The notes beneath the pieces are model-generated. The model was given only the letters and a program-made list of their open reading frames with translations. It was not told the origin of the DNA and searched no databases. Shown one piece after another: positions 21,602-32,641 of a DNA stretch of 64,000 nt. Origin of the DNA: Cylindrotheca closterium (Eukaryota; Bacillariophyta; Bacillariophyceae; Bacillariales; Bacillariaceae). Every line of letters begins with the position of its first letter. Position 1 is the first letter of the stretch. Both the position numbers and the translations under genes were made by a program. The stretch is taken from the NCBI GenBank assembly GCA_933822405.4, contig CAKOGP040000180.1:1-64000 (forward strand). Direction: 5' to 3'.

Positions 21602-21802
21602 GTTGAATCTACTGGGGCCAGGAACTATAGTACACACGAAGGAGCTGCAGAGATTCCAGGAGTGTCAATGGAAGAATTATAGAAGCAACTTTAATGAGAT
21701 GGACTACAGCACAGTAACGACAAAATTGGCGGCGGCTCGATTTCTTGGGTGATGAGGCGTGGCTGGCGTTCCCTCCAAAACCCGTTAGAAATTTCAAATC
21801 GA

Positions 21803-23131
21803 CTAAAGCGATCTTACAGAATGAATCTTCCGTCTTGATTTCCTCCCTTGCCCCTGTTGACCATGGCCTTTTTTTCCATTCCGATCCAAGGCTCGTTTCA
21901 AAACCAAACTGACTCGATCGTCGTCGCTACCCCCAACATGAACGGCGTGGTAAAAATCGTCATTACAATTGTCTTTCATCACCACTAAATCACCTGAAAA
22001 TAGATTGATACTGGCTGCCATCGACTGCTGGCTGTCATCCACCATGCATGGGTCCCAGTCCGACCAAAATGTTTCGATAGGCTTGAAGGCAAATTTGCGG
22101 TCCGTGCCAGCCGCAACAACCACCGTCGTTCTATGCCAGAAAGTCCCATGTTCTGGGTCGGTGTGGAATTTACAGGCTGCTGTGGCATCAGCATAGTGGT
22201 TGCATAGAGCACAGTCAAAGAAGTTACCATCTCCTCCCAAATCAAGGCGATCCTCGACTGACCTCATTACTCGTAAAACCAGATCGGGAATCGGTTTGGG
22301 TACCATGAGTTTACCTGAATACGCCAATGACCCGATTTGAGGGTCAGCAATCCAGGCAGTACCACGTCGTTCTTGGACAGACACTCCTTTTCGTGTGATG
22401 ATTGTTTCTTTTGAAAATGGGATAGACTCAACCAGCACTTCACAGACTTGGCCAGGATCACACACATTGCTCCAGTCAAGTCCACGAGGTACGATTTCAA
22501 ACGGTAATTTGTCCAAGCGATCTAGCAGACTGTCGCTTTGGGGTAGTCGCTCAATTTCAGGTATTCTTGCGTATAAGCCCTCCACACTCCAATGAAGTTG
22601 GCATGCTTGATCCAAGGAGAACTTTTCTGCTAGCTGATATGCCCTTTCGATCAATCTTCGAATAGCCAGTAAAGTGTCCGATTGTAGTTCATGTGATGGA
22701 ATATTGTCGTCTTGGGATATGCCTTGCTTTCTGGAAACAATCCCATGTATGCTCTGTAGGGAAGTACACAGCCAAACCCCTTCCTTTTTTGGTCGATCTA
22801 TTGCTGTTTCATGTGGTATCGCAGCTGCATTAACAAGGCGGTTCCATTGCTCATTTCGAAAATCGAGAGCCTCCAAAGTTTCCTCGGTACTGATTTGGAA
22901 CATTTTATCAAGCAATTGGCTTGCCCACCGCTGACGTGATTCATGGTGTATTGGTTGACTGTAATGTGGAGGAAGTTCTTGGTCAGAAGGCAACCACAAT
23001 TCTCCAGCTACTTGGATCCCTTCTTGTAACGATGAAACGCTCTGAATGGATTGTCCCAATGAAAGTCCTGTCGACAAGATGATCCAATTCTGGAAGAAAA
23101 GGATTGTGTTGTGTGTAATCCTCTTCATCAT
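21803..23131 (-). CDS. AlkB-like 2-oxoglutarate/Fe(II) dioxygenase
   Basis: Single exon. The frame runs further upstream without an ATG; I use the double ATG at 23131 (442 residues), which gives a basic start and a hydrophobic stretch (NWIILSTGLSLG) reading as a signal peptide. The C-terminal half is the AlkB fold: RRGTAWIADPQIGSLAYSG, a helix, FDCALCNHYADATAACKFHTDPEH with the Fe-binding H323-x-D325, then GDLVVMKD, the distal His in FYHAVHV, and RVSLVLKRAL with the Arg pair that binds 2-oxoglutarate. The family oxidises alkyl groups on nucleic acids or proteins, releasing formaldehyde. The N-terminal 180 residues are unfamiliar. Targeting and substrate are uncertain; a signal-peptide-like start would be odd for a nuclear repair enzyme and may mean an organelle role. 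Confidence 0.8.
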   Translation of the reverse strand: MMKRITHNTILFFQNWIILSTGLSLGQSIQSVSSLQEGIQVAGELWLPSDQELPPHYSQPIHHESRQRWASQLLDKMFQISTEETLEALDFRNEQWNRLVNAAAIPHETAIDRPKKEGVWLCTSLQSIHGIVSRKQGISQDDNIPSHELQSDTLLAIRRLIERAYQLAEKFSLDQACQLHWSVEGLYARIPEIERLPQSDSLLDRLDKLPFEIVPRGLDWSNVCDPGQVCEVLVESIPFSKETIITRKGVSVQERRGTAWIADPQIGSLAYSGKLMVPKPIPDLVLRVMRSVEDRLDLGGDGNFFDCALCNHYADATAACKFHTDPEHGTFWHRTTVVVAAGTDRKFAFKPIETFWSDWDPCMVDDSQQSMAASINLFSGDLVVMKDNCNDDFYHAVHVGGSDDDRVSLVLKRALDRNGKKGHGQQGQGRKSRRKIHSVRSL

Positions 23132-23308
23132 TTGATGGATGGCATGGTAAAATAGATCAGATTCTTCGTGATGTGCTGATGCTGATGTGCTGATGCGGGA
23201 CACGGACTGACTGATATCAAAATTCGCCTTATTTTCTCATTTCGATTTTTTTTCGCGCGCAGGACATGCTTGTATCATCAACATCTTCATCCACAGAAAT
23301 CCAAGAGA

Positions 23309-23938
23309 ATGTTGCTGTCAACACCCCTTGGTATCCTCGTAGATAGCCCCCCTCCCGTTATTGTGCAAGCCTTTACCGAGTCATTATGTATCGATTGCAA
23401 GCACTTCTTCATCAACAGCCTTATACCGGTGTACAGTCAGCTCGGAGCTGGAGTCGTTGACCTCCAGATTGTCCCCTTTGGAAACGCTCAACTTGACATG
23501 GAAAATAAATCGGTAAAGTGTCAACACGGTCCTGCTGAATGTGACGCAAATACTTGGCAACAATGCGCTGTGCGTCAAACCAATGCGCCTACGTACCTCA
23601 AGTTTTTCGAGTGCTTGGAAAACACTTTGCCAATGGGATACAAGGACGAGCCCTTTGAGGAACAAGTCTTCGCCAATTGCGCGACACAGTCTGGTATTGA
23701 GTTTGAAGGTTTAAAGAGATGTCACGGAAATCCTGTGCTAAGATGGATGCTAGAGAAAGAGAACAGTGATAAGACGCCGGACCATCAGTACGTCCCTTGG
23801 GTTTATATTAACGGGAACCTTTTCAACTATGAGACGGACGACTTTTTGGCTATGGTCTGTATCGAGTATGCTGCAAAGGGGGGATCACATCCAGCTTGCT
23901 CATCTGGTATCGAACAAGAAAGTGATTCGCTGCAATGA
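23309..23938 (+). CDS. GILT-like thiol reductase
   Basis: 209 residues from the ATG at 23309. Features of gamma-interferon-inducible lysosomal thiol reductase: the active-site CIDC after a VQAFTESL strand, the signature CQHGPAEC, conserved later Cys (CAVRQ, FECLEN, CATQSG, KRCHGN) and the VPWVYINGNL strand. GILT reduces disulfides at acid pH in lysosomes; in protists it is presumed vacuolar. The expected signal peptide is missing from this start. The frame is open upstream to beyond 23200 and a pyrimidine tract ending in GCGCGCAG (near 23262) could be a splice acceptor, so a first exon with the signal peptide may be unidentified, possibly overlapping the promoter of the divergent AlkB-like gene. 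Confidence 0.82.
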   Translation: MLLSTPLGILVDSPPPVIVQAFTESLCIDCKHFFINSLIPVYSQLGAGVVDLQIVPFGNAQLDMENKSVKCQHGPAECDANTWQQCAVRQTNAPTYLKFFECLENTLPMGYKDEPFEEQVFANCATQSGIEFEGLKRCHGNPVLRWMLEKENSDKTPDHQYVPWVYINGNLFNYETDDFLAMVCIEYAAKGGSHPACSSGIEQESDSLQ

Positions 23939-24637
23939 CAGATTTGCTTGGATTGATTCTAAGTCGGTGTGAAATTCCACGACTTTTGAAACTGGTGTGA
24001 ATACCATATAAAAACATGTATTGATGTAGTTACAAACGTATTCACGAGACCACGAAGATGTCAATGCGATAAGCTGCTAATCTACGAATCCATCAATTAA
24101 ACCACTCCAAATCTGATGAAAAAATCAGAATTAGTGTAGCGCCATTTCTGTCAAGATTTTTATTTGTAAGCCGAGACAGGCATTAGTTGATTTTCGTCGC
24201 TTTTTCGTGGCAAGAGGCCCTAGTCTGCCCAGAAATGATGCTTGACCCGTTTCATATATCTCCACGACACGTTCCCGCTGGTCCAGTGGCATCTGGTGGA
24301 AGAGTCTCCAGCAGTTTCTGTCCACTTCCACACAAAATGGCAGACAACAGCCGTTACCCAATTCACACCCAGCACATACTGAGCCGGCTTTGCTGTATTT
24401 TCCCATTAGCCAAACAAAGATACATTTTTTCTACTATCGCGTCCTTTCTTCTGTGCATATCTTTTCTCAATGTGATATGTTTTGGTAATGGTACCATATG
24501 GTACGAACCGGTGCTGTATCTACAGTATCCATGTCTTATGAAGTTTTTCATAGGAACAACTAGACAATGTCCAAACCTTTTAATACAACATCTTTTGCTT
24601 CAAGTGAGAGTTATCCTTCACAGTCCTTGAAACAAGG
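23939..24637. other. intergenic region
   Basis: About 700 bp between the GILT gene and the TilS-like gene, which converge. Two overlapping open frames on opposite strands (24131-24406 minus, 91 codons and Cys-rich; 24187-24630 plus, 147 codons) have no recognisable features, and I leave them uncalled. A GGTACCATATGGTAC palindromic segment lies at 24488-24502. Confidence 0.45.
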
Positions 24638-26493
24638 CTATAATGTCCTCTCCCGTCGAGTCTGACAATTCGAAATTTCATGAGTAGTCGGCAGACAACA
24701 TAGGCATCCGATGACTTGGCTCTTTAATCTAATGACGACTCGTACGAGTCGCGTTGGATTCTGCTCCCCGTCAACAGTTTGTGGACTCTGGAGTGCTCCG
24801 ATGGCGGTTAAATCATTCCCAACCAGAGGAATAGGTGACTGGACTTTTAGGTCTAAATTCTTCCACGCCATGGGACGATCTGCCTTCTTGAAAACACAGA
24901 AAACTGGCTGAAAGATGCCATTTACGTACCAAGTGGGGGACTCGATGTAGTACTCAATATTTCCTTCCATGAATGTTTCCATTGATGCCACAGCTTTTTG
25001 GGCCAGTCGAAATTTCTCTGGGCAATCACCTTTGTCACTAACGATTTCAGTTCAAACGATCCAAGGTCCAACCTTTTTGTCTGTGTCAAATTCCACGACT
25101 GGAATTTCAAATTGCTCATGCTTAGGTACTTTCCTGTAGAGAGCTCCGAAAGACTGTTTCTTGCCTTACCTTGTCCATAAACATTGAACATGGCCTTCTT
25201 GTTCCAGGGGAAGCTTGAGGAACGAAAGGCAAAGACTTTTCCGTCCCGTTGCAGATAGACTCCGTAGTCTTTCCGACACTGAAGCCATCCTTCTTTGACG
25301 ACATTTGCTTTGACGCGTTTGAGAAAAGAAACGACGCTCTTGTCTGAGAACATTCCAATTTTTGCACTATGCAGTGCTTCTCTCAATACAAACTTCCAAA
25401 AGAAGAAGCCTTGGTCCTTCCATGGAGCTGTGTCAAACATAATACCCATTGGTTTGTGAGTGACACTCTTCAAAAAAGGAGCCATTATGGATCCATGCAA
25501 GAGGGCACGACATTCATCGCTTTCAGTACCCAAATTGCTATGGTTCGTCATGCTGCCGTCCCCATATATTTCCTGAAGAAGTGGAATCAATTTGTTTCGT
25601 AGCTTTCCTCTTGTTGACCAATGTGGTGTCGTATCTGTTGGGTAGGGTGACAGGAGGAATCAGTATGCGCTGGCTAGGTTGACTTGAGGGGTACCATGGC
25701 TTCAGGCCATACACACCTTTGAAGTATGGAACACCAAATGTATGTGCATAATCAAAAACAAAACTCTTCTCCAGTGACAACAGGGGTCGCAACAGTGTCA
25801 CACCATCATTTTGGGACACAGCTGTCATTCCAGACTAGTGCAGCATCAATGGTGGTGTCAGTTGTAATAATCACAAATTGCATCTAGGGACACAAAGTCC
25901 ACACTACTCACAAGATCCAAGGCCCCGACCCCTTGTGCGCGTTTGACAGAACATTCTCCCGTAAATCACCACGATGATGTCCCAGCATGACTCCAATAAT
26001 AATGTCCTCTTGGTGCAAGTTCGATCTTGCCTTTGCAACCGTTTCCCTGTAAGTCGCATACCTGATATCTCTCGAAATGCGTTCGTACTCGTCGCGGGAT
26101 GTTACACCTCTTGTTACCTCCTGGATTGTTCGACATATGAATTCAATGTCTAGCGATTCACAATACCGTCTAACAAAGTCAGCCTCCGCAGAAGCTTCGG
26201 ATCTATTTCCGTAGTCAATATGAACTAGAAGTATCAAGGGAGAATGAGATCCGATGACACAATCCTCCAAGAGCTTGCTGTTCAGAACGTACCTGCAACG
26301 ACATTCAAGCTATTTGCATGACTTTTTCATGTGGGAGGTGGGAGAGCACAGACGCGATTACCATACTATCAACACCGCCAGAGAGTGAAACATTGACGGC
26401 TGGTACAGTATACGTACCTGGTGTACGTGTACCAGGTACACTTACACATAAATAGACGATTTTTCGAACGTTGTTTGGCGCGCGCGTCGGCAT
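24638..26493 (-). pseudogene. TilS-like PP-loop (tRNA-Ile lysidine synthase type) gene with three frame breaks
   Basis: Four exons inferred (26493-26293, 26224-25912, 25834-25717, 25634-24638; introns of 68, 77 and 82 bp with GT-AG ends). The N-terminal PP-loop ATPase has SGGVDSMV, then VAVHIDYGNR, LGHHRGDLREN and, in exon 3, SGMTAV, all landmarks of TilS, which makes lysidine at the wobble position of tRNA-Ile so that it reads AUA. The last exon adds a C-terminal domain of about 300 residues. In three places the frame fails by one base, each next to a short homopolymer: five A near 26323-26327, four G near 25921-25932, and five A near 25005-25009. One extra base at each restores family motifs on both sides. 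This is either a decaying gene or consensus error. The start ATG at 26493 is provisional. Confidence 0.7.
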
Positions 26494-26581
26494 TCGAAAC
26501 AACGGTATTTTCAGAACTTCGAACGATGAGGTTTGGGTTGTGGAATCAATAATACTACCGTACCGGTACTCTTGACTCAAG

Positions 26582-28978
26582 ATGACTGCTGGAGATCCAA
26601 AAGGCATGGTACTAGCTTCTAGTTTTCCAATGGAAGCAAGGAAGGTGATGGCACATAGATTAGAGACTTTAAGCTGTATCGTTCCGAAATCATCTCTTCG
26701 CGAGGCGAATGATGATGCTGCGACAGAAAGCAACGCTACTGTGTTTCCATTGAAAGAATCGTATCGCAAGAACATCCAAAACCCTCATTCTAATAGATAC
26801 TGGGACAACGCTGCAAAAGACTACAGAAATGCTCTGGTGAATGAGATTGTGGAAGAAGAAGAAGAAATCAAAAGCAACGCCCAAAGGCCAAAAATGAGAA
26901 AAATACCAGATATGCCACCTCGATCTCATTCCCACCGCAATCCCCAAATAAGAATGTCAGAAGTGGAAGGCTTTGGTGAACTCTCCTACCAGAATTGGAA
27001 TAGGGCGAAAAAGATTCACGAAAGAGAATTTCGAGACGAAATTGAACATTTCCATCAATATGAGTGGGAAGCAGATCATCGGGAAAATCTGTACCACCAG
27101 CGTCATGATGCACATTACAACGCAATCCTTGATGTGCAAGAAGATGAGGATCGCAGAGGTATTTCTGAAACACGTCAATCTCAAGCTCATTTTGGCACAG
27201 GCGGAGAAGACGGACAGCTACAGGCTTATGTCATCAATCAGGAATTTTTGCGCTTAAAAGCAATTTCCGATAAGCATGAAAGGGAAAACGCGATGAGAAA
27301 AGCAAGCATGAAACTTCCTCGGAATGAGAAACAAGAAACTTGCACTGTTTTCACGCAGCCGTTGTCAGTCGAGAGTATTGTGCATACAAACAAAGATGAC
27401 GTTTTCGACTCTCAGCATTCCGGCGATCCATTCTCTGTTTCTAATCTATCATCTCCAACGATCGTTCCTGAGAAAAACAGGACCCTGCTGGCGTCTTCAA
27501 TGAAGCCATGGAGAGCCAGTCTTGGTCTTTCAGAAACAACACCAAGCTACTCAAAAGAGCCACTTCGCAGATCAGCCTCTTTTGATAGTCGCTGGAAATC
27601 GTTTAGAGGGAGTGTATTTGTGGACAAAGCCCCACATCATTCCCTTGGATCTACAGCTCCTCTTAAGGCGTCGCTAGAAGATACTGCTACATTGTCAGCG
27701 AGAGCAGCAACAATATCGACAAATGAGGGACTTCAAAAGGAGGCATCATTCGAAAGTGTTTCGGAATCTATCAGAGAAAACGAACTCATGAGCAAAATTA
27801 CTGTCATTGAATCTCAGCACTCTCTTGATCCTATTTTCGTCTCGGCTGCACAATCACCTCCACTGTCAAACAGCGGATCCCCAAGAGATGATGATGTCAT
27901 CTTGGAGAAAGATCCGATCACTGAAGAAGGTCGACAGCATCGATTCGCATCCTTCGACCGACATGAGAGGACAGTGAATGAGAGAGGCGCTATGCGAAAA
28001 GGGATTGCTTCGGCCTCTCAGAGCTCTTCTGCTCCACTTTTCAGCTTGGAATCGTCATCGTCGCCATCAGCATATCAAAACGGACAAGGTGGCGCAAAAT
28101 CTTCTCCACCAAATGTTTCTTCAGGAGATTTACCTGATATGGCAACTGCACATGAGCATATTCGACGACATCCATCCCCAAGCAGACTCCAGCGAAGAAT
28201 CGCGGCAAACTTTCGCAGGAGCAACGAGGATGGTGTTTTGGACTCACAGCTGAGTCTTGTTCCCACTGCTGTATCGGAATCTTCGCCACGAAGAATGTCT
28301 TGGCACGAAAAGAGGGCAATGGCAGCAGAACAGGCTAAGTACTTGAAAGATCCCACATTTTACGGCTCGAGTCACATCGAATTGACCAGCCCAGCAGTGA
28401 TCTCTGAGCTGTCATATACTCCGGGTGCAAGCATTCGACCAATTACACCATCACCAACAATAGCTGGCAGTCACAAACATCACTTTGAAATATCACCAGA
28501 GCGAGATATACGATGCGACAAAGGCAAAAGGCATCAATTCTACGAGGCGAATCCTTTTATTCCAGCATATTCCGATTCTGTTATCATTGGACGACCGATC
28601 TCCCCAGAAAATTTTAAAGGATACGGCAAACAAGAGCACGGAAGTATTGATGGTTTATCACCAGTTACTTGTTCGGGGTCTCAATTTCGAAACAGTGTGT
28701 TTCCTAATACTGCTAGACATGGCAGAGATCAGTGGGGTGAAGAATCGGTAGATCGTGAACCGATTGAAAGAAGCAATGAAACCATCAAGGTACAGCACCT
28801 TTCATCAAAACGAGAAGTCAATCCAAACTTCGTTCATCCACCACCACCGTCACAAACATGCATGCCTATGTTCAACAAAAAGCTCCGGTCAGTTGTTGAT
28901 CGATATCATCAAAAACTGAAAGAGTCGTCTGGATTGACTATGCCACAAGCAAAACCAGGAGTTAGACGAAAATTTTGA
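26582..28978 (+). CDS. large disordered protein of unknown function with three repeated motifs
   Basis: Single exon, 798 residues. Residues about 60-235 are rich in Glu, Arg, His and Tyr and likely helical (NWNRAKKIHEREFRDEIE, YEWEADHRENLYHQRHD). The rest is Ser/Pro-rich and disordered. A motif (D/E)-S-Q-x-S-x-x-P-x-x-V-S, followed within a few residues by SP, occurs three times: near residues 276, 410 and 553. Many R-x-x-S and SP sites suggest phosphorylation. I do not recognise a family; it may be cytoskeletal or a scaffold, but that is a guess. It is divergent from the TilS-like gene with only 88 bp between the start codons. Confidence 0.6.
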   Translation: MTAGDPKGMVLASSFPMEARKVMAHRLETLSCIVPKSSLREANDDAATESNATVFPLKESYRKNIQNPHSNRYWDNAAKDYRNALVNEIVEEEEEIKSNAQRPKMRKIPDMPPRSHSHRNPQIRMSEVEGFGELSYQNWNRAKKIHEREFRDEIEHFHQYEWEADHRENLYHQRHDAHYNAILDVQEDEDRRGISETRQSQAHFGTGGEDGQLQAYVINQEFLRLKAISDKHERENAMRKASMKLPRNEKQETCTVFTQPLSVESIVHTNKDDVFDSQHSGDPFSVSNLSSPTIVPEKNRTLLASSMKPWRASLGLSETTPSYSKEPLRRSASFDSRWKSFRGSVFVDKAPHHSLGSTAPLKASLEDTATLSARAATISTNEGLQKEASFESVSESIRENELMSKITVIESQHSLDPIFVSAAQSPPLSNSGSPRDDDVILEKDPITEEGRQHRFASFDRHERTVNERGAMRKGIASASQSSSAPLFSLESSSSPSAYQNGQGGAKSSPPNVSSGDLPDMATAHEHIRRHPSPSRLQRRIAANFRRSNEDGVLDSQLSLVPTAVSESSPRRMSWHEKRAMAAEQAKYLKDPTFYGSSHIELTSPAVISELSYTPGASIRPITPSPTIAGSHKHHFEISPERDIRCDKGKRHQFYEANPFIPAYSDSVIIGRPISPENFKGYGKQEHGSIDGLSPVTCSGSQFRNSVFPNTARHGRDQWGEESVDREPIERSNETIKVQHLSSKREVNPNFVHPPPPSQTCMPMFNKKLRSVVDRYHQKLKESSGLTMPQAKPGVRRKF

Positions 28979-29111
28979 GCTATACGTTCAAAATCTGAGA
29001 TTATGTATTTTTAACACTTATCAAGCATATCCTTCTATTTCACAAAACAACTTTCACTCAACTAAGTATACCACCATCGAAACTGCCATTGTGGAGCATG
29101 GACCTATCTAG

Positions 29112-31906
29112 TCATTCTTGCGCTTCTGGAAGTCTGTTGCCTCCACTTTGTGTGTTCGTCTGACTTGGTGCCTCAGCGTCTTGGTACGCCATCATTTTTC
29201 TAGCTTCATGTCCTGCCCACTTTACGTAACCGTATACTAGGACAGATGAAATCACGAAGAGGAGAGATGCAATTCGCCCCAATGGAAGGAGTAGATTAGT
29301 CCAATCTCCATCCAGATTGTTGTCTATTGTATACGTCAGTTCATACTCCGCAAAACTACTGCTCGCAAATAGTTGCACCATGTAGCAAGAGCCTATCATG
29401 GTTACAACGGCAAGACGAAGAATCATCTTCGGGATGAAGGGAACGATCTCCCATTTCGTCACTTCCTTGTAACACCTTCTCAATTCATCGTCTTTTTGTT
29501 CTCTTTCTTTGACCTCTTGATCGATGGGTATTTGTGCGAGTTCTTCCTCTCGTGCACTGGCTGTTTGCTCGAGATAATATGCTGCTACGACCATCGATCC
29601 AAACTGAACAATCGCTGTTATTGCGGCAAATACCGTTGCAAGAACTCCTGCGTATGCGAACTCTGGAGTTCCGTCATCTAGTGTTAACGATGACATGTAC
29701 GTGAACGTACCCGTGAGAAGAGTGGGAACAATCAAAAAAATCACAGGAATAGTTCCAATAAGAATGGGCAACAACTGAAGACGCATGAGACCACACAAAA
29801 CCGAAGTGGGCCAATCGGGTCCTCCGATCAAGATCGCAACTTTTGGGACACTGAAACCAGGCTCTTGCAGAATCAGTTTCATTGCACGAATGACCGACTG
29901 AACGACAAGTGAATGCGATGAGAATCATAAAAAACACACAACTTCATCTTTCACAACAGTACATACCGAGTTGATGCCCACAAGTTGTCGCACAGCAACA
30001 TAATTTGAAAGCTGTTCGCCAATTAGCTTTTGCTGCATTGTACATGCTAGAAGTTTCAAGACTATCGACACACCACAACCATACCCGACGCATCCAACGA
30101 CGCCGAGAGTGTCGCGTCCTGTTGCCAAAACGACAATTCCCAAAGTGAGGTAGATAGGTACCCCAGGAACAGGTGGTAACAAGAACATGACAAGTCCGAC
30201 GCCAACCATGATTCCAGTGACGGGACCAAGCCCTAAAGGAGCTGTCGCTTCGATAAGCCAGGATAGAAACAGCACAGTGAATTGGGAAACAATGACCTGT
30301 AAAATCATGAAAGCAGCCCCCCAGTAAACAGCATAAGTGAAAACAGTGCTTCGATCCCATGTCAAGTAAGTATCGATTGCACGACGTGCTCGCTTTGTAA
30401 TAAAGTCGCTTCTTTCTTTGTCTGTCTTCATTTTCTTGGAACATGGCAAACCACAACGACGTACACACTGATTGAGCATAGACAGGACTAGAAAAATCAA
30501 GAATGCCGGCGTCAAAGTGATAATTCCCAAGCCTCGGAGCACATTCATCATGTTTTCACCATACTTTTCCTTGATTTTTTCCCAGAAACCTTTGGCTTGT
30601 GTTTTTCCTTCGTCGTAAGACACAGAAGACGCAATAAAGACGGCAGAACCGATGAATGATGCCAGTGTTAATGCCATGAGAGCAGAAGCAACACCAGCAG
30701 CAATCCCAGCCAATGAAGCAGTAAGCCAAGTGGCAAACAGTAAAAACATCCATACTTTTCCAAAATTCAACATATCCTTTTCTCCATTTCCCGCTCGTAA
30801 GAAGGTGGCAAAGAAACTTAAGAAGATGAGGACCATGGAGAACATGGGTGGGCCAACCCACAAAATAAAAATGTTCAAGCAGTCGTCGTAAATTTCCGTA
30901 CAAGAGACAGGGCAATAGGTCCCATCGTCGGCGGATTTCTCGAACACAAATTCATTGTTGAACACCGTGACGCAGAGTGTTCCAGGATTAGCAAGACTGT
31001 CACAGTTGGGGTATTCGTTGAAGTCTGGAGCTGGACAGCCAGCTTCTTCTGCGTTGTTCACTCGGAAATATTCGTTATACTCATTTTTGTCCTCTCGGAA
31101 TGTCCAAATGATCCAAATGATTCCATTCACCAGCGCCACAAAGAATAGTGGTCCAGAAAGCCATGAGATGAAAGTTTTTGTCTCCAGATCACTATAACAG
31201 ATTCCTTTGATTGCCACAAGATACATGGGCGTGATGAATGCAAATACAGCGATGGGGCCGTATGGGTATTCGTTCACCATGAGCAGTGTAAAGGCAATGA
31301 CACCCACCACGATGAATGCCCATACCATCTTCTGTAAAACAACCCCAGTATTCGATCTCCAGTCAGTGAAATCTAGCATGTATGCTACAAATGTGACTCC
31401 AACGGTTGCAGCAATGGCCATCATTGAATATTCTCCATATTTGTCAGCAACGTAAAAAAACAAATCACCTCCGAATCCCATGGTCGTAAATACCATTACG
31501 TATGCGATAACCCTGAGGATTTAGTAAGAATGGAAATTCAATGCGATTGGATGAGAATATCATAGTCTCCTATTGCACAATCGCAATCACCAAGAAATGA
31601 ACCTACGGAATTGCAATATATAATGACAGCGCCAGAAAGTGATACCATTTGATAGGTTCCGCCTATATCATAGAAGAATCAAGAACAAAAGAACAAAAGC
31701 GGAACGACAAGCATTCACGAATGAGCGCTGATTTCAACAGGTACTGAAGGCATTGGTTGGCTCACCTTTGGAACTACAACACCGTGAAGTGAATTCGCAA
31801 CTTTCTGTGCATGGGATTGTTTCCTTGGTTGTGCTGCAATGCCGCTGCCTTCCGACAATTCTCCACCCATTTCCTCATAAGCGGTCGCATTGGGTGTTGG
31901 ATCCAT
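29112..31906 (-). CDS. polytopic membrane protein with a VTT/DedA-like segment
   Basis: Four exons (31745-31906, 31607-31662, 29967-31512, 29112-29897; introns 82, 94 and 69 bp), 849 residues. Every junction is in phase; exon 2 supplies the end of the first membrane helix (WYHFLALSLYIAIP joined to VIAYVMVF). About 12-14 hydrophobic helices surround a Cys-containing extramembrane loop (about 190-240). Residues about 510-600 contain LPPVPGVPIYLTLGIVV and a later YGCGVSIVLKLLAC, reminiscent of the VTT (TVP38/TMEM64/DedA) re-entrant loop region of lipid scramblases. A conserved-looking GGPDWPTSVLCG follows at about 613, and a coiled coil (EEELAQIPIDQEVKEREQKDDEL) near 720. Transport or lipid scrambling is plausible but unproven. 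Confidence 0.72.
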
Positions 31907-32641
31907 GTCAGGGTAAATTTCCCTGCTCTGAATCGGGCTGGATGGCAATCAAGAACTGCAAGTGCTGGTGCCACAAATTTCTTTACAGCGCAGATTTTTT
32001 TGCTTGGCAATACAGTATTGACCAGAGAGAGGGAGTTCAAGAAGTATTCATTCGACGCAAGTTCTACGCACCAAACAGTACTTTTACTGGTACACAAGAA
32101 TTTCAAAAACATACCGGTAGAGAAACTATCAAAACGCTGCACGACGGCCAATCACGAATGGTTTTTCAGAAGTAAGGGTTGATAGTAGGCGTTAAATAGT
32201 GATAGACAACATTTAACACTAGAAGTCGAAATGACTAGAATACAGAAAAAACGTTCGGTTCGAGGAGAAACATCCGATGTTTCTATTGTTGACATGAGCC
32301 AACTGACTGTGTAACACACACCTTAGTAGTGTCCTCGCGAGATCATCATTGCAAAAACTTTGGGTAGCACCAGCATGATCCGTGAGATATCTGAAAGGAA
32401 TGCAGAAGGAAGTGTAAGAATCAGTGGTCGATGGTGTCTCGTGCAATGTCCAATTCGCAAAAACATTATCATGGTTCAGAATAAGGTTATCCTCTTTTGT
32501 GGAGTGATTGAAGCTCCCTCAGAAGTGATGTGGTGAATTTGTCGTCCTAACGTGATGATGATTGATTCGTTCTCTAGAGCTGCCGTGTCTCAAGTCGATC
32601 GGAATAACAAAGGAAAATGCTCACCTATTCACTCGTATCAA
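31907..32641. other. intergenic region
   Basis: About 735 bp with no gene that I can support. Overlapping open frames at 31753-32182 are mostly antisense to exon 1 of the membrane-protein gene. The stretch holds the promoter of that gene and the 3' region of the FKBP gene. Confidence 0.45.

Noticed and set aside
24131..24630. Overlapping open frames on both strands, one Cys-rich
   Set aside because: No recognisable domain and no support for either strand; they could be chance in a 700-bp spacer.
25835..25911. A fourth frame break at the exon 2/3 junction of the TilS-like gene
   Set aside because: The mismatch disappears if the break is placed upstream at the GGGG run near 25925; the splice then joins LDL to SGM in phase, so only three breaks are needed.
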